From: Gottfriedia solisilvae
Lineage (GTDB): Bacteria > Bacillota > Bacilli > Bacillales > Bacillaceae_G
Direction: 5' to 3'
Assembly: GCF_002128405.1 (NCBI RefSeq)
Contig: NZ_NETJ01000009.1
Location: 1 to 64,000, forward strand
Length of the DNA: 64,000 bases
Position numbers and translations under genes: made by a program. Under the pieces are notes generated by a model, which did not search any database, was not told the origin of the DNA, and saw nothing but the letters and a program-made list of their open reading frames with translations. Shown here piece by piece: positions 46,106 to 56,665 of the stretch. The first letter of the stretch is position 1. Each line of letters begins with the position of its first letter.

Positions 46106-47050
46106 ATGATTGAAATCGAAAAGCCGAAAATCGAAACGGTTGAGATCAGTGACGATTCCAAGTACGGTAAATTCGTTATTGAACCACTTGAGCGTGGATA
46201 TGGTACAACGCTAGGTAACTCCTTACGTCGTATCCTTTTATCCTCACTTCCTGGTGCCGCTGTAACCGCTATTCAAATTGATGGTGTGTTACATGAGTTT
46301 TCTACAGTTGAAGGAGTTGTAGAAGACGTTACAACAATTATTCTTAATGTGAAAAAACTTGCTCTGAAGATTTATTCAGAGGAAGACAAAACATTAGAAA
46401 TTGATGTACGCGGTGAAGGACCGATTACTGCAGCTGACATTACGCATGATAGCGATGTTGAAGTTCTGAATCCAGATCTTCATATTGCGACTCTTGCTAA
46501 AGATGCTCATCTTCGTATCCGTCTAACTGCTAGACGTGGTCGTGGATACATCCCTGCAGATGGTAATAAGAGAGAGGATCAAGCAATAGGTGTTATTCCT
46601 ATCGACTCGATTTACACTCCAGTGTCTCGTGTCACATACCAAGTAGAAAATACACGTGTGGGACAGGTTTCAAATTTCGATAAGTTAACACTTGATGTTT
46701 GGACTGATGGAAGTATTGGACCTAAAGATGCAATCGCACTTGGTTCAAAAATTCTAACTGAACACTTAAACATTTTTGTAGGTTTAACTGACGAAGCTAA
46801 AAATGCAGAAATCATGGTCGAAAAAGAAGAAGATCAAAAAGATAAAGTACTTGAAATGACGATTGAAGAACTTGATCTTTCTGTTCGTTCATATAACTGC
46901 TTAAAGCGAGCTGGTATTAATACAGTACAAGAGCTTGCTAATAAGACAGAAGAAGACATGATGAAAGTACGTAACTTAGGTCGTAAGTCTTTAGAAGAAG
47001 TGAAACACAAGTTAGAAGAATTAGGTTTAGGCCTACGTAAAGAAGACTGA
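46106..47050 (+). CDS. rpoA: DNA-directed RNA polymerase subunit alpha
   Basis: Alpha dimerises to start polymerase assembly. The N-terminal domain (about 1-228) includes [21 protein letters not shown] in family form, and the C-terminal domain (about 245-314), which contacts UP elements and activators, includes [22 protein letters not shown] and [13 protein letters not shown]. 314 residues, the same as B. subtilis. Confidence 0.98.
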   Translation: MIEIEKPKIETVEISDDSKYGKFVIEPLERGYGTTLGNSLRRILLSSLPGAAVTAIQIDGVLHEFSTVEGVVEDVTTIILNVKKLALKIYSEEDKTLEIDVRGEGPITAADITHDSDVEVLNPDLHIATLAKDAHLRIRLTARRGRGYIPADGNKREDQAIGVIPIDSIYTPVSRVTYQVENTRVGQVSNFDKLTLDVWTDGSIGPKDAIALGSKILTEHLNIFVGLTDEAKNAEIMVEKEEDQKDKVLEMTIEELDLSVRSYNCLKRAGINTVQELANKTEEDMMKVRNLGRKSLEEVKHKLEELGLGLRKED

Positions 47051-47137
47051 CTGTTGCTTTGATAAAGGGAGAGGCGTTCTCTTCATCTAGTCTATATGAC
47101 CCAATTTTGATACTACCTACAAAGGAGGGAACTAGAA

Positions 47138-47500
47138 ATGGGATACAGAAAATTAGGACGTACCAGTTCACAACGTAAAGCTATGTTACGTGACTTAGCT
47201 ACTGACTTAATCATCAACGAACGTATTCAAACAACTGAAACTCGTGCGAAAGAATTACGTTCTGTTGTTGAAAAAATGATTACTTTAGGTAAACGTGGAG
47301 ACTTACACGCTCGTCGTCTAGCTGCTGCTTACATCCGTAATGAAGTTGCTAACGCTGAGACTGGTCAAGACGCATTACAAAAATTATTCGCTGACGTTGC
47401 TCCTCGTTACACTGAGCGCCAAGGTGGATACACTCGTATCGCTAAAATCGGTCCTCGTCGTGGAGACGCAGCACCAATGGTTGTTATCGAATTAGTTTAA
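47138..47500 (+). CDS. rplQ: 50S ribosomal protein L17
   Basis: L17 lies at the tunnel exit. The 120 residues begin [20 protein letters not shown] and contain the signature [21 protein letters not shown]. It is the last gene of the alpha operon and is followed by a terminator. Confidence 0.98.
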   Translation: MGYRKLGRTSSQRKAMLRDLATDLIINERIQTTETRAKELRSVVEKMITLGKRGDLHARRLAAAYIRNEVANAETGQDALQKLFADVAPRYTERQGGYTRIAKIGPRRGDAAPMVVIELV

Positions 47501-47510
47501 TATTCGTTAC

Positions 47511-47556
47511 TAAAGGGCTCGACGTTTATTGCAAACATGTCGTTGCCCTTTTTTTA
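47511..47556 (+). terminator. Terminator after rplQ
   Basis: AAAGGGC (47512-47518) pairs with GCCCTTT (47545-47551), extended inside by CGAC/GTCG and GTTT/AAAC, and ends in a T tract. It closes the S10-spc-alpha supercluster. Confidence 0.88.
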
Positions 47557-47612
47557 TATTTACTTTTAGACTATTATATATCTATAAACAAACAAGAATT
47601 ATAGGTGAAATC

Positions 47613-48455
47613 ATGAGAAAAGATAGTATTAAAGTAGATAATATATCCTTTAAATATCCAAATGCCCAAACAAATGCAGTTCACTCAGTATCTTTTGAAA
47701 TAAAAGAAAATGAATGGATCGCGATTGTAGGGAGAAATGGATCAGGTAAGTCAACTTTAGCTAAATTATTAAATGGTCTTATTCTTCCTGAAGAAGGTAC
47801 TATTACAATAGATGATGAAATTATTTTAGCTGAGGAAACGATATGGGACGTACGAAAAAGAATAGCAATGGTGTTTCAAAATCCTGATAATCAGTTTGTT
47901 GGAACAACTGTATTAGATGATATAGCTTTTGGATTAGAAAACCATGGCATTGAAAAGGCCGAAATGGATCGCAGAGTTCAAGAAGTGTTAAACATCGTTA
48001 ATATGATGGAATTTAAACTACATGAGCCACATTCTCTCTCTGGTGGCCAAAAACAAAGAGTTGCTATTGCAGGTGCTCTTGCTATACAACCGAGTATATT
48101 AATTTTGGATGAGGCAACTTCTATGTTAGATCCATTTGGACGCAAAGAAGTGATTGAAACAATCCGTAACCTACATAAGGACATTAATATGACTGTTATA
48201 TCGATTACACATGATATCGAAGAAGCAGTACACGCTGATCGTATATTAATTATGCATGATGGTCATCTAGTTCAAAGTGTGACGCCCGAGGAACTCTTAA
48301 CAACCGAATATTCACTAGAATCACTTGGATTAGCATCTCCTTTTACAAATAACCTTTCTAAGCTACTAGTAGACAAGGGTTTACCTATTAAGCAAGACCA
48401 TTTAGCGCAAGAAAGTTTGGTGAGCGAATTATGCAAATTACTTTTGAAAAAGTAG
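47613..48455 (+). CDS. ecfA1: ECF transporter ATPase EcfA1
   Basis: One of two ATPases powering the shared energy-coupling module for vitamin and metal uptake by various S components. Walker A is GRNGSGKST, the Q loop MVFQNPDNQFVG, the signature LSGGQKQR and Walker B ILILDEATSMLDP. ATG 47613 gives 280 residues and follows TAGGTGA; an upstream in-frame ATG (47529) lies inside the rplQ terminator and is rejected. It overlaps ecfA2 by 25 bp. Confidence 0.95.
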   Translation: MRKDSIKVDNISFKYPNAQTNAVHSVSFEIKENEWIAIVGRNGSGKSTLAKLLNGLILPEEGTITIDDEIILAEETIWDVRKRIAMVFQNPDNQFVGTTVLDDIAFGLENHGIEKAEMDRRVQEVLNIVNMMEFKLHEPHSLSGGQKQRVAIAGALAIQPSILILDEATSMLDPFGRKEVIETIRNLHKDINMTVISITHDIEEAVHADRILIMHDGHLVQSVTPEELLTTEYSLESLGLASPFTNNLSKLLVDKGLPIKQDHLAQESLVSELCKLLLKK

Positions 48456-49297
48456 GATATACCTATCAGCCTAATACGCCTTTTTCGTATCGTGCATTAC
48501 ATGAAATAGATGTTTCCATTCCTGATGGTTCTTACTACGCTGTAATAGGTCACACAGGCTCAGGTAAATCAACTTTTCTACAACATTTAAATGGCCTCTT
48601 ACAACCTACTGAGGGGATAGCTAGAATAGATGATATTACCCTCAATTCAGATAAAAAAAATAAGAAATTAAAATCACTACGTAAAAAAGTGGGATTAGTT
48701 TTTCAGTTTCCAGAACAACAATTATTTGAAGAAACAGTAGAAAAAGATATTTGTTTTGGACCTATGAATTTTGGTGTTTCAGAAGAAGAAGCAAAAAAAA
48801 GAGCGAGAATCTTAATCGAAAAAGTAGGATTAAACGAAGATTACTTATTGAAGTCACCTTTTGAGTTAAGTGGTGGACAGATGAGGAGAATTGCCATTGC
48901 TGGCGTATTAGCGATGGAGCCGGATGTACTTGTATTAGATGAGCCAACTGCTGGACTTGATCCTAGTGGTCAAAAAGCGCTTATGGATATGTTTTATCAA
49001 TTACATAAAGAAAATGGCCTTACAATCATCTTAGTGACACATAGCATGGAAGATGCTGCAAGATACGCTGATATGATTCACGTGCTTCAAAAGGGCACTA
49101 CATACTTAAAAGGAAGCCCGTTAGAGGTATTCTCATATGAGAAGGAATTAGAAGCAATCGGATTACAAATCCCTTTATCATTAAAATTCCATCAAGAATT
49201 AAATCGTAGGTTAGGTATCGAGAAACAAGCTACAAGTTTAACATTAGAGCAACTTGCAGATTATATAGCAAATCTTTACAATGGGGAAACTACATGA
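48431..49297 (+). CDS. ecfA2: ECF transporter ATPase EcfA2
   Basis: The partner ATPase of the ECF module. Walker A GHTGSGKST, Q loop LVFQFPEQQLFEET, signature LSGGQMRR and Walker B VLVLDEPTAGLDP are all intact in 288 residues. Overlaps on both sides (25 bp with ecfA1, 4 bp with ecfT) point to tight co-translation. Confidence 0.95.
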   Translation: MQITFEKVGYTYQPNTPFSYRALHEIDVSIPDGSYYAVIGHTGSGKSTFLQHLNGLLQPTEGIARIDDITLNSDKKNKKLKSLRKKVGLVFQFPEQQLFEETVEKDICFGPMNFGVSEEEAKKRARILIEKVGLNEDYLLKSPFELSGGQMRRIAIAGVLAMEPDVLVLDEPTAGLDPSGQKALMDMFYQLHKENGLTIILVTHSMEDAARYADMIHVLQKGTTYLKGSPLEVFSYEKELEAIGLQIPLSLKFHQELNRRLGIEKQATSLTLEQLADYIANLYNGETT

Positions 49298-50088
49298 ATG
49301 GTTTAATTATCGGTAAATATATACCAATTGATTCGCTGATTCATCGTTTAGATGCAAGAGCTAAGCTTCTGACGATGTTCCTTTTTATTTTTATTGTCTT
49401 CTTTGCAAATAATTTAATAACGTATTCTATCTTATTCGTATTTGTGATGACCTCAGTTCTATTGTCAAAAGTACCTATAAGCTACTATATAAGAGGTCTC
49501 AAAACAATTTGGTGGTTAGTTTTATTTACGTTTATTCTTCATGTTTTTACAAATAAAGAAGGGCCACTACTATATGAATATGGTTGGTTAGAAATTCATA
49601 AAGAAGGAATCATTCAAGGGATTTTTATATCAGTCCGATTTTTCCTTCTAGTTTCAATTACAACAATACTAACTTTAACAACGAACCCAATCGAAATAAC
49701 TGATGGTTTAGAATCATTATTCCATCCTTTTAAGCGATTTGGTTTGCCTGTTCACGAAATGGCTTTAATGATGTCAATTTCGTTACGTTTTATTCCGACT
49801 TTGATGGAGGAAACTGAAAAGATTATGAAGGCTCAGTCGTCAAGAGGAGTAGATTTTTCTTCAGGGCCTATAAAAGAGCGTCTAAAGGCATTAGTTTCAT
49901 TACTAGTACCATTATTCATTCATTCTTTTAAGAGGGCTGAGGACTTAGCTATTGCGATGGAGGCCAGAGGATATCAAGGTGGAGAAGGAAGAACTAAGTT
50001 TCGAATCATGAAGTGGAAAATGAGTGATACTTTATGTCTTGTTATTTTAGTCATTCTATTTTTATTATTACTGTTTTTACGTAAGTAA
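49294..50088 (+). CDS. ecfT: ECF transporter transmembrane subunit EcfT
   Basis: EcfT is the membrane scaffold linking the ATPases to the substrate-binding S component. It begins IIGKYIPIDSLIHRLDARAK, has about five hydrophobic segments, and shows the two coupling motifs SRG (AQSSRGVDF) and ARG (AMEARGYQGG) that grip the ATPases. 264 residues; ATGA overlap with ecfA2. No S component is encoded nearby, so it is shared by S components elsewhere. Confidence 0.95.
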   Translation: MNGLIIGKYIPIDSLIHRLDARAKLLTMFLFIFIVFFANNLITYSILFVFVMTSVLLSKVPISYYIRGLKTIWWLVLFTFILHVFTNKEGPLLYEYGWLEIHKEGIIQGIFISVRFFLLVSITTILTLTTNPIEITDGLESLFHPFKRFGLPVHEMALMMSISLRFIPTLMEETEKIMKAQSSRGVDFSSGPIKERLKALVSLLVPLFIHSFKRAEDLAIAMEARGYQGGEGRTKFRIMKWKMSDTLCLVILVILFLLLLFLRK

Positions 50089-50100
50089 TGGAGAAGTGAA

Positions 50101-50844
50101 ATGAATCGTATAAAATGTATAATCGCATATGAAGGTACACTTTTTAATGGGTATCAAGTTCAACCTAATCAACGTACTGTTCAAACAGATATTGAAAAAG
50201 TACTGACTAGGATGCATAAGGGAATGCCAATACGTATCCACGCTTCTGGTCGTACAGACACAGGAGTACATGCAGTTGGACAAGTTATTCATTTTGATAG
50301 TGAATATAATCTAGAACCAGACCAATGGAAAAAGGCATTAAATGCACAATTACCAAAGGATATATATATTAAGTCAGTTACGATCGTAGATCCGACGTTT
50401 CATTCACGCTTTGATGTTGTTCAAAAAGAATACAGATATGTAATTTGGAATGAAACGGAAGAAAATATTTTTTCGAGAAACCAACATTATTTTTTTCCAT
50501 ACGAGCTAGATTTTGGAAAGATGCAGGAAGCACTTCAATACTTAATTGGAACCCATGACTTCAGTTCATTCTGTGCTTCAAATACTGATATACAAGATAA
50601 AGTTCGGACAATTTATGAAGGAACGATTACGAAAGAAGAACAAGGAATCGTTATTAAGCTTGTCGGAAATGGTTTTCTTTATAATATGGTAAGGATAATT
50701 GTTGGAACATTACTCGAAGTGGGGCAAGGAAAACGCGATGTACTGAGTGTGAAAATCGCTTTAGAAGCGCGTGATCGAAGCTTTGCTGGCAAGACTTCAC
50801 CGCCTCAGGGATTATTTTTATGGAAAGTAGATTATAACAACTAA
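50101..50844 (+). CDS. truA: tRNA pseudouridine(38-40) synthase TruA
   Basis: TruA makes pseudouridine at positions 38-40 of the anticodon arm. The catalytic aspartate is D53 in ASGRTDTGVHAVGQ; FCASNTDIQDKVRTI and FLYNMVRIIVGTLLEVG are further family motifs. 247 residues, 12 bp after ecfT, the usual Bacillus arrangement. Confidence 0.96.
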   Translation: MNRIKCIIAYEGTLFNGYQVQPNQRTVQTDIEKVLTRMHKGMPIRIHASGRTDTGVHAVGQVIHFDSEYNLEPDQWKKALNAQLPKDIYIKSVTIVDPTFHSRFDVVQKEYRYVIWNETEENIFSRNQHYFFPYELDFGKMQEALQYLIGTHDFSSFCASNTDIQDKVRTIYEGTITKEEQGIVIKLVGNGFLYNMVRIIVGTLLEVGQGKRDVLSVKIALEARDRSFAGKTSPPQGLFLWKVDYNN

Positions 50845-50862
50845 TCCTGGTGTAACATTTGC

Positions 50863-50891
50863 TTGACATTAGAAGGTAGATTGTTTAATAT
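50863..50891 (+). promoter_or_regulatory. Promoter of rplM-rpsI
   Basis: TTGACA (50863-50868) and TAATAT (50886-50891) are 17 bp apart, 110 bp before rplM. Confidence 0.82.
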
Positions 50892-50900
50892 TAAATACGG

Positions 50901-50956
50901 TATTGTTTTAAGAACCACGATTAGCCCCGGAACCAGTCGTGTTAAGATAAACAATA
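50901..50956 (+). promoter_or_regulatory. L13 ribosomal protein leader
   Basis: TATTGTTT (50901-50908) pairs with AAACAATA (50949-50956), enclosing ACGA/TCGT and a conserved-looking GCCCCGGAACC part. Position and layout fit the known Bacillus L13 leader, an autoregulatory site for rplM-rpsI. Confidence 0.75.
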
Positions 50957-51000
50957 AAAACAATTTTACTTTATGTATATTGTATTAGGAGGAAAATAGA

Positions 51001-51438
51001 ATGCGCACAACTTATATGGCAAAAGCTAGCGAAGTTGAACGTAAGTGGTTCGTTGTTGACGCTGAAGGTAAAACTTTAGGTCGTCTTGCAACTGAAGTAG
51101 CTGCTTTACTTCGTGGAAAACACAAACCAACTTTCACACCACACATTGACTCAGGTGATAACGTAATCATCATCAATGCTGAGAAAGTTGAATTAACAGG
51201 AAATAAATTAAACAACAAAATTTACTACCGTCACACAATGTATGCTGGTGGTTTAAAAGAGCGTACTGCTTTAGAAATGCGTACTAACTACCCAGTTAAA
51301 ATGCTTGAATTAGCTGTTAAAGGTATGCTTCCAAAAGGACGTCTTGGACGTGCTCAAGTTAAAAAATTACACGTGTATGCTGGTAACGAGCATCCACACC
51401 AAGCACAAAAACCAGAAGTTTACGAACTTCGCGGATAA
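51001..51438 (+). CDS. rplM: 50S ribosomal protein L13
   Basis: L13 is an early-assembly 50S protein. The 145 residues contain [29 protein letters not shown] in family form and the signature region [20 protein letters not shown]. It shares a transcript with rpsI 21 bp downstream. Confidence 0.98.
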   Translation: MRTTYMAKASEVERKWFVVDAEGKTLGRLATEVAALLRGKHKPTFTPHIDSGDNVIIINAEKVELTGNKLNNKIYYRHTMYAGGLKERTALEMRTNYPVKMLELAVKGMLPKGRLGRAQVKKLHVYAGNEHPHQAQKPEVYELRG

Positions 51439-51459
51439 TAATAAAAGGAGGGCATTCAC

Positions 51460-51852
51460 ATGGCACAAGTACAATACTATGGCACAGGACGTCGTAAAAG
51501 CTCAGTAGCTCGTGTACGTTTAGTTCCTGGCGAAGGACGCGTTATCATTAACGGTCGTGATTTTGAAGATTACATCCCATTCGCTGCATTAAGAGAAGTT
51601 GTTAAACAACCACTTGTTGCAACTGAAACTTTAGGTAGCTATGATATTCTAGTAAACGTTAACGGCGGTGGATACACTGGTCAAGCTGGTGCAATTCGTC
51701 ACGGTATCTCTAGAGCATTATTACAAGTTGATCCTGAATACCGCGGAACTTTAAAACGCGCTGGATTATTAACTCGTGATGCACGTATGAAAGAGCGTAA
51801 AAAATACGGTCTTAAAGGTGCACGTAGAGCTCCTCAGTTCTCAAAACGTTAA
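51460..51852 (+). CDS. rpsI: 30S ribosomal protein S9
   Basis: S9 reaches the P-site tRNA with its C-terminal tail (APQFSKR). The 130 residues include [19 protein letters not shown] and [20 protein letters not shown]. It ends the rplM operon; a strong terminator follows. Confidence 0.98.
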   Translation: MAQVQYYGTGRRKSSVARVRLVPGEGRVIINGRDFEDYIPFAALREVVKQPLVATETLGSYDILVNVNGGGYTGQAGAIRHGISRALLQVDPEYRGTLKRAGLLTRDARMKERKKYGLKGARRAPQFSKR

Positions 51853-51864
51853 TTTTATTTTTAC

Positions 51865-51901
51865 AAGGCTCTTTTCCACTCAGTGGGGAAGAGCTTTTTT
51901 C
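51865..51901 (+). terminator. Terminator after rpsI
   Basis: A 12-bp stem (51868-51879 with 51883-51894, two G-T pairs) with a 3-base loop is followed by six T residues. Confidence 0.93.
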
Positions 51902-51957
51902 ATTTACAATCAGTATGTTTATTATAAATACGTGAATGATATACGAATTATTCTAGT

Positions 51958-51986
51958 AAGCCCAACCAATTGGTTGGGCTTTTTTG
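51958..51986. terminator. Second, palindromic terminator with no gene of its own
   Basis: A perfect 10-bp stem AAGCCCAACC/GGTTGGGCTT around AATT, followed by a T run. The arms form a 24-bp perfect palindrome. No gene lies between it and the rpsI terminator, so it may be a relic of a lost gene or a barrier between rpsI and gltP. The remainder of 51902-52077 shows nothing else. Confidence 0.75.
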
Positions 51987-52077
51987 TTCCTCAAAATTTT
52001 TTCGAATCATTCTGTAGGTTTCTGTATTGTTTTGTAGTTTTACTTTTAGACTTAGTTAAGTATTAATTATTTTAATT

Positions 52078-52091
52078 TGAAAGCGTTCACA
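52078..52091 (+). promoter_or_regulatory. CcpA cre site before gltP
   Basis: TGAAAGCGTTCACA fits the catabolite-responsive element consensus TGWNANCGNTNWCA at every fixed position. It lies 13 bp before the gltP start, just before the ribosome site, so bound CcpA would block elongation, giving glucose repression of gltP-aspA. I could not find a convincing promoter upstream. Confidence 0.8.
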
Positions 52092-52103
52092 AGGGGGATG
52101 TTC

Positions 52104-53375
52104 ATGAAGAAATTTGGATTAGCTACGCAAATTTTTGTTGCTCTTATATTAGGAATCGTGGTTGGGGCTATATTTTACGGAAACGAAACAGCAATAGCTT
52201 ATATTGCACCGATTGGTGATATATTCATTCACTTAATAAAAATGATTGTTATGCCGATTGTAATAGCAGCACTGATTGTTGCAGTTGCAGGTGTGGGTGA
52301 TATAAAAAAGTTAGGAAAACTTGGTGGTAAAACGCTACTTTATTTCGAAGTAATCACAACGATTGCATTAGGAATTGGATTATTGGCTGCTAACTTGTTC
52401 CATCCTGGTACAGGAATTGATATGGATCATCTTCAAAAAGGAGATATTTCCGCATACGAACAAACAGCTACTGCTACACAAAACAAAGGCTTCGCAGAGA
52501 CGATTGTTCATATTTTTCCAAAGAATGTGTTTGAATCTATGTCACAAGGCGACCTTTTACCGATTATTTTCTTCTCAGTTCTATTTGGTTTAGGGGTTGC
52601 TGCAATTGGAGACAAAGGTAAGCCAGTATTACATTTCTTTGAAGGTGTATTAGAAGCAATGTTTTGGGTTACAAACCAAGTAATGAAGGCTGCTCCATTT
52701 GGGGTATTTGCGTTAATAGCTGTAACGGTTGCTAAGTTCGGCGTAAGTACATTGCTTCCGCTAGGAAAACTTGTATTAGCCGTGTATTTAACTGTTCTGT
52801 TTTTCGCAATTGTCATTTTAGGTATTAATGCAAAAATGGCAGGAACAAATATTTTTACGCTAATTAAAATTTTAAAGGAAGAACTAATCCTTTCATTTAC
52901 AACAGCGAGTTCTGAAGCAGTGCTTCCAAACATTATGAAAAAAATGGAGCAATTTGGCTGTCCGAAAGCAATTGTTTCATTCGTTATTCCGACTGGATAT
53001 ACATTTAACTTAACTGGTTCTGCAATTTATCAAGCACTTGCTTCACTTTTTGTTGCACAGATGTATAATATACACATGTCCTTTTTTGAACAAGTTACAT
53101 TATTATTTGTACTTATGTTAACCTCAAAAGGTATGGCAGGTGTTCCTGGTGCATCGTTCGTTGTTGTACTGGCAACACTAGGTTCAATGGGATTACCATT
53201 AGAGGGAATCGCATTAATTGCGGGAATAGACCGTATTTTAGATATGATTCGCTCAGCTGTAAACGTATTAGGAAACTCATTAGCAGCCATTACGATGGCG
53301 AAATGGGAAGGCGAATTTGATAAAGATAAAGCGCAACAATATATGAATTCTGTTAAGGAATCAAAAGTTGCGTAA
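52104..53375 (+). CDS. gltP: Glutamate/aspartate:cation symporter (DAACS family)
   Basis: A secondary transporter of acidic amino acids or C4-dicarboxylates, with about eight transmembrane segments and two re-entrant loops. Family motifs are FSTASSEAVLP in variant form (SFTTASSEAVLP), PTGYTFNLTGSAIYQ and TSKGMAGVPGASFVV. The motifs resemble GltT/GltP more than DctP, and aspartase follows 18 bp after its stop, so aspartate or glutamate is the likely substrate; malate or fumarate cannot be excluded. ATG 52104 (423 residues) follows AAGGGGG by 6 bases; other in-frame starts lie on or before it. Confidence 0.85.
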   Translation: MKKFGLATQIFVALILGIVVGAIFYGNETAIAYIAPIGDIFIHLIKMIVMPIVIAALIVAVAGVGDIKKLGKLGGKTLLYFEVITTIALGIGLLAANLFHPGTGIDMDHLQKGDISAYEQTATATQNKGFAETIVHIFPKNVFESMSQGDLLPIIFFSVLFGLGVAAIGDKGKPVLHFFEGVLEAMFWVTNQVMKAAPFGVFALIAVTVAKFGVSTLLPLGKLVLAVYLTVLFFAIVILGINAKMAGTNIFTLIKILKEELILSFTTASSEAVLPNIMKKMEQFGCPKAIVSFVIPTGYTFNLTGSAIYQALASLFVAQMYNIHMSFFEQVTLLFVLMLTSKGMAGVPGASFVVVLATLGSMGLPLEGIALIAGIDRILDMIRSAVNVLGNSLAAITMAKWEGEFDKDKAQQYMNSVKESKVA

Positions 53376-53393
53376 AGATTGGAGAAGAGTGCG

Positions 53394-54830
53394 ATGACAT
53401 TTACTGAAACTAAACCTAATATTCGGTTAGAGAAAGATTTTCTAGGGGAAAAAGAATTGCCTGCGGATGCTTATTATGGGATCCAAACATTACGTGCTGT
53501 TGAAAACTTTCCGATTACAGGATATAAAATTCATGAAGAATTAATTAAAGCTTTGGCTGTTGTTAAAAAAGCTGCAGCTCTTGCAAATATGGAAACAAAG
53601 CGCCTTTATGAAGGAAATGCTATGGCCATTGTAAATGCAGCTCAAGAAATCATTGATGGCAAATGGCATGATCATTTCATTGTTGACCCAATTCAAGGTG
53701 GTGCGGGTACTTCAATGAACATGAATGCGAATGAAGTCATTGCCAATCGTGCTCTAGAATTGATTGGTAAAGAAAGAGGAGACTATTTCTGTATTAGTCC
53801 CAATAGCCATGTAAATATGTCACAGTCTACAAACGATGCTTTTCCGACTGCAATTCACATTGCAACTTTAAATATGCTAGAAAAATTATTAAAAACAATG
53901 GAATATATGCATGAGGTTTTTGAGTCAAAAGCAAAAGAATTTGATCATGTCATCAAAATGGGTCGTACTCACTTGCAGGATGCTGTTCCAATTCGTTTAG
54001 GTCAAGAGTTTGAGGCTTATGCTCGAGTAATTGCTCGCGATATCAAACGTATCAAGCAATCACGCCAGCACTTATATGAAGTAAATATGGGGGCAACAGC
54101 GGTAGGGACAGGCTTGAACGCTGATCCTCGCTATATTGAGCTTGTCGTAAAACATCTTGCTGAAATTAGTGGTTTATCACTTGTAGGTGCAGAACATCTT
54201 GTAGATGCAACTCAAAATACAGATTCCTACACGGAAGTATCAGCTTCACTTAAAGTATGTATGATGAACATGTCCAAAATTGCGAATGATTTACGATTAA
54301 TGGCATCAGGTCCTCGAGCAGGTTTAGGAGAGATTACATTACCTGCACGTCAACCTGGTTCTTCAATTATGCCTGGAAAAGTAAACCCAGTTATGGCTGA
54401 AGTTATTAATCAAGTGGCATTCCAAGTAATTGGAAACGATCATACAATTTGTTTGGCATCTGAAGCAGGTCAATTAGAACTAAATGTTATGGAGCCAGTA
54501 CTTGTTTTCAACTTACTTCAATCAATCAATATTATGAATAATGCATTCCGTGCATTTACAGATTACTGCTTAAAGGGCATTGAAGCGAATGAAGAAAGAG
54601 TAAAAGAATATGTAGAAAAGAGCGTAGGGATTATCACTGCTGTTAATCCGCATATTGGCTATGAAGTTGCGGCTCGAATTGCACGAGAAGCAATTTTAAC
54701 TGGTCAACCGATTCGTGAGCTTTGCTTAAAATATGATGTGTTAACAGAAGAAGAACTTGATTTAATTCTAGATCCTTATGAAATGACTCACCCAGGTATT
54801 GCGGGTGCATCTCTATTAGATAGACAGTAA
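53394..54830 (+). CDS. aspA: Aspartate ammonia-lyase
   Basis: Aspartase converts L-aspartate to fumarate and ammonia. The 478 residues show GGAGTSMNMNANEVIANRALE in family form, the SPNSHVNMSQSTND region, and the superfamily signature GSSIMPGKVNP on the mobile catalytic loop. It is very close in sequence to B. subtilis AnsB. ATG 53394 follows GGAG by 9 bases. The 18-bp gap puts it in an operon with gltP: uptake of aspartate, then deamination. Confidence 0.94.
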   Translation: MTFTETKPNIRLEKDFLGEKELPADAYYGIQTLRAVENFPITGYKIHEELIKALAVVKKAAALANMETKRLYEGNAMAIVNAAQEIIDGKWHDHFIVDPIQGGAGTSMNMNANEVIANRALELIGKERGDYFCISPNSHVNMSQSTNDAFPTAIHIATLNMLEKLLKTMEYMHEVFESKAKEFDHVIKMGRTHLQDAVPIRLGQEFEAYARVIARDIKRIKQSRQHLYEVNMGATAVGTGLNADPRYIELVVKHLAEISGLSLVGAEHLVDATQNTDSYTEVSASLKVCMMNMSKIANDLRLMASGPRAGLGEITLPARQPGSSIMPGKVNPVMAEVINQVAFQVIGNDHTICLASEAGQLELNVMEPVLVFNLLQSINIMNNAFRAFTDYCLKGIEANEERVKEYVEKSVGIITAVNPHIGYEVAARIAREAILTGQPIRELCLKYDVLTEEELDLILDPYEMTHPGIAGASLLDRQ

Positions 54831-54844
54831 TGAACTGAATCAGC

Positions 54845-54873
54845 AAAAGAGGGCGAAAAAGCCCTTTTTTTGC
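54845..54873 (+). terminator. Terminator after aspA
   Basis: AAAAGAGGGC pairs with GCCCTTTTTT around GAAAAA and continues in T residues. It ends gltP-aspA. Confidence 0.9.
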
Positions 54874-54958
54874 TTAACATAAATTAAATCTACTTAATGG
54901 GTTCATATAAAAAATAACTAAATGAATGAATGATGATTGGAAAAAAGGAAGGGATTAT

Positions 54959-56650
54959 ATGTATAAATTTAAGGTAGACTCTAATGGGGAAGTAAAAACT
55001 ACCTTACGTGGTGCCGAACTAATGGCTATCCCGTTATTAAATAAAGGCGTTGCTTTTACTGAAGAGGAGCGAAAGGAATTAGGATTAACTGGATTACTGC
55101 CACCAGCAGTATTGTCTTTAGATGAGCAGGCACGACGCGCTTACGAGCAGTTTTCTTCGCAACCGACTGATTTGCATAAAAATGTAACGCTATCTGCATT
55201 ACATGATCGAAATGAAATACTATTTTATCGTGTGTTGACAGATCATTTACCTGAAATGCTTCCGATTGTCTATACTCCAACAGTTGGTTTGGCAATCAAA
55301 CGTTTTAGTAATGAATATCGCCGACCTCGTGGGATGTATTTATCAATCAATGATTTTGATGGCATTGAACAAGCAATTGATAATTTTGGTGCTAGTGCAG
55401 AAGATATTGATTTAGTTGTTATTACCGATGGAGAAGGTATTTTAGGAATTGGTGACTGGGGAGTTGGCGGCATCAATATCGCAATTGGAAAATTAGCCGT
55501 TTATACAGCGGCTGCTGGAATCGATCCTGCGAGAGTACTTCCTGTCATATTAGATGTGGGTACAGACCGTGAAGAGCTTTTAAGCAACCCATTTTATATT
55601 GGAAATCGCCATCCTCGTGTGCGTTCTGATATTTATGATGATTTCATTGAGAAGTTTGTGAGTACTGTAGTAAGAAGATTTCCTAATGCATTATTACATT
55701 GGGAAGATTTTGGCACACAAAATGCGCGAGATATATTAGAGAAGTATCGAGATAGTGTGTGTACATTTAATGACGATATTCAAGGCACTGGAGCTGTTTC
55801 GCTAGCTGCTGTGTTAGCCGCAGTACGTGCTTCTGATATTCCGTTAAGCGAACATCGTATTGTAGTGTTTGGAGCGGGGACAGCGGGAATTGGAATAGCC
55901 GATCAAGTTCGTGATGCAATGGTACGCGAGGGGCTTTCATGGGAAGCTGCTAACAGAAGATTTTGGTGTATTGACCGAAATGGTTTACTTTCAGAGGATA
56001 TGGAGTTATACGACTTCCAGCGACCATATGCACGCCCAATAGATGAGAATAATTCAGGAGCAAGCTTAGCAGAAGTTGTTGGTCAAGTTCATCCGACTAT
56101 TTTAATTGGTACATCAACAGTAGCTGGGGCTTTTACTGAAGAGATAGTAAAGGAAATGGCAGCACATGTTGAAAGACCTGTTATTATGCCTATGTCTAAT
56201 CCGACACCTCTTGCAGAGGCAAAACCTGCTGATTTAATTCATTGGACAGAGGGAAGAGCTTTAGTGGCAACTGGTAGTCCATTTCCTAATGTCACATATA
56301 ATAAAACAGTTTATGTGATTGGACAATCTAATAATGCTTTAATTTTCCCAGGGCTTGGTCTTGGAACGAATGTTTCTCGTGCACGCATTATAACTGACGG
56401 AATGTTTGCAGCGGCTGCAGAAGCTGTGGCTTCGATGATTGACGTTAGTAAATTAGGTGCACCTTTACTTCCGCAAATTGAAAATCTTCGTGAAATTTCT
56501 GAAGTCGTTGCGATAGAAGTAGCAAAAGCAGCTGTAGCTGATGGTGTAGCTCGCGTTCTGCATGATGATATTCAACAAGCTGTAAGAAATGCCATGTGGG
56601 AACCTGAATATCGACCTATTAAAGCTGTAACAAACGCTTATATTGGATAG
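54959..56650 (+). CDS. malS: NAD-dependent malic enzyme
   Basis: Malic enzyme decarboxylates malate to pyruvate, here feeding carbon from aspartate-derived fumarate via fumarase. The 563 residues match B. subtilis MalS in length and order: the malic N-terminal domain ([44 protein letters not shown]), catalytic [10 protein letters not shown] and [15 protein letters not shown], the nucleotide-binding [10 protein letters not shown] and the end region [14 protein letters not shown] 54959 follows AAGGAAGGGA. Terminators on both sides make it its own unit. Confidence 0.92.
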   Translation: MYKFKVDSNGEVKTTLRGAELMAIPLLNKGVAFTEEERKELGLTGLLPPAVLSLDEQARRAYEQFSSQPTDLHKNVTLSALHDRNEILFYRVLTDHLPEMLPIVYTPTVGLAIKRFSNEYRRPRGMYLSINDFDGIEQAIDNFGASAEDIDLVVITDGEGILGIGDWGVGGINIAIGKLAVYTAAAGIDPARVLPVILDVGTDREELLSNPFYIGNRHPRVRSDIYDDFIEKFVSTVVRRFPNALLHWEDFGTQNARDILEKYRDSVCTFNDDIQGTGAVSLAAVLAAVRASDIPLSEHRIVVFGAGTAGIGIADQVRDAMVREGLSWEAANRRFWCIDRNGLLSEDMELYDFQRPYARPIDENNSGASLAEVVGQVHPTILIGTSTVAGAFTEEIVKEMAAHVERPVIMPMSNPTPLAEAKPADLIHWTEGRALVATGSPFPNVTYNKTVYVIGQSNNALIFPGLGLGTNVSRARIITDGMFAAAAEAVASMIDVSKLGAPLLPQIENLREISEVVAIEVAKAAVADGVARVLHDDIQQAVRNAMWEPEYRPIKAVTNAYIG

Positions 56651-56665
56651 TATAGAAAGTACCGG

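Noticed and set aside
47529-47612. A longer N terminus for EcfA1
   Set aside because: The extra codons lie in the rplQ terminator stem and resemble no EcfA1 protein; ATG 47613 has a proper ribosome site.
52508-52933. Reverse-strand frame inside gltP
   Set aside because: Hydrophobic shadow of the transporter; no ribosome site and no independent support.
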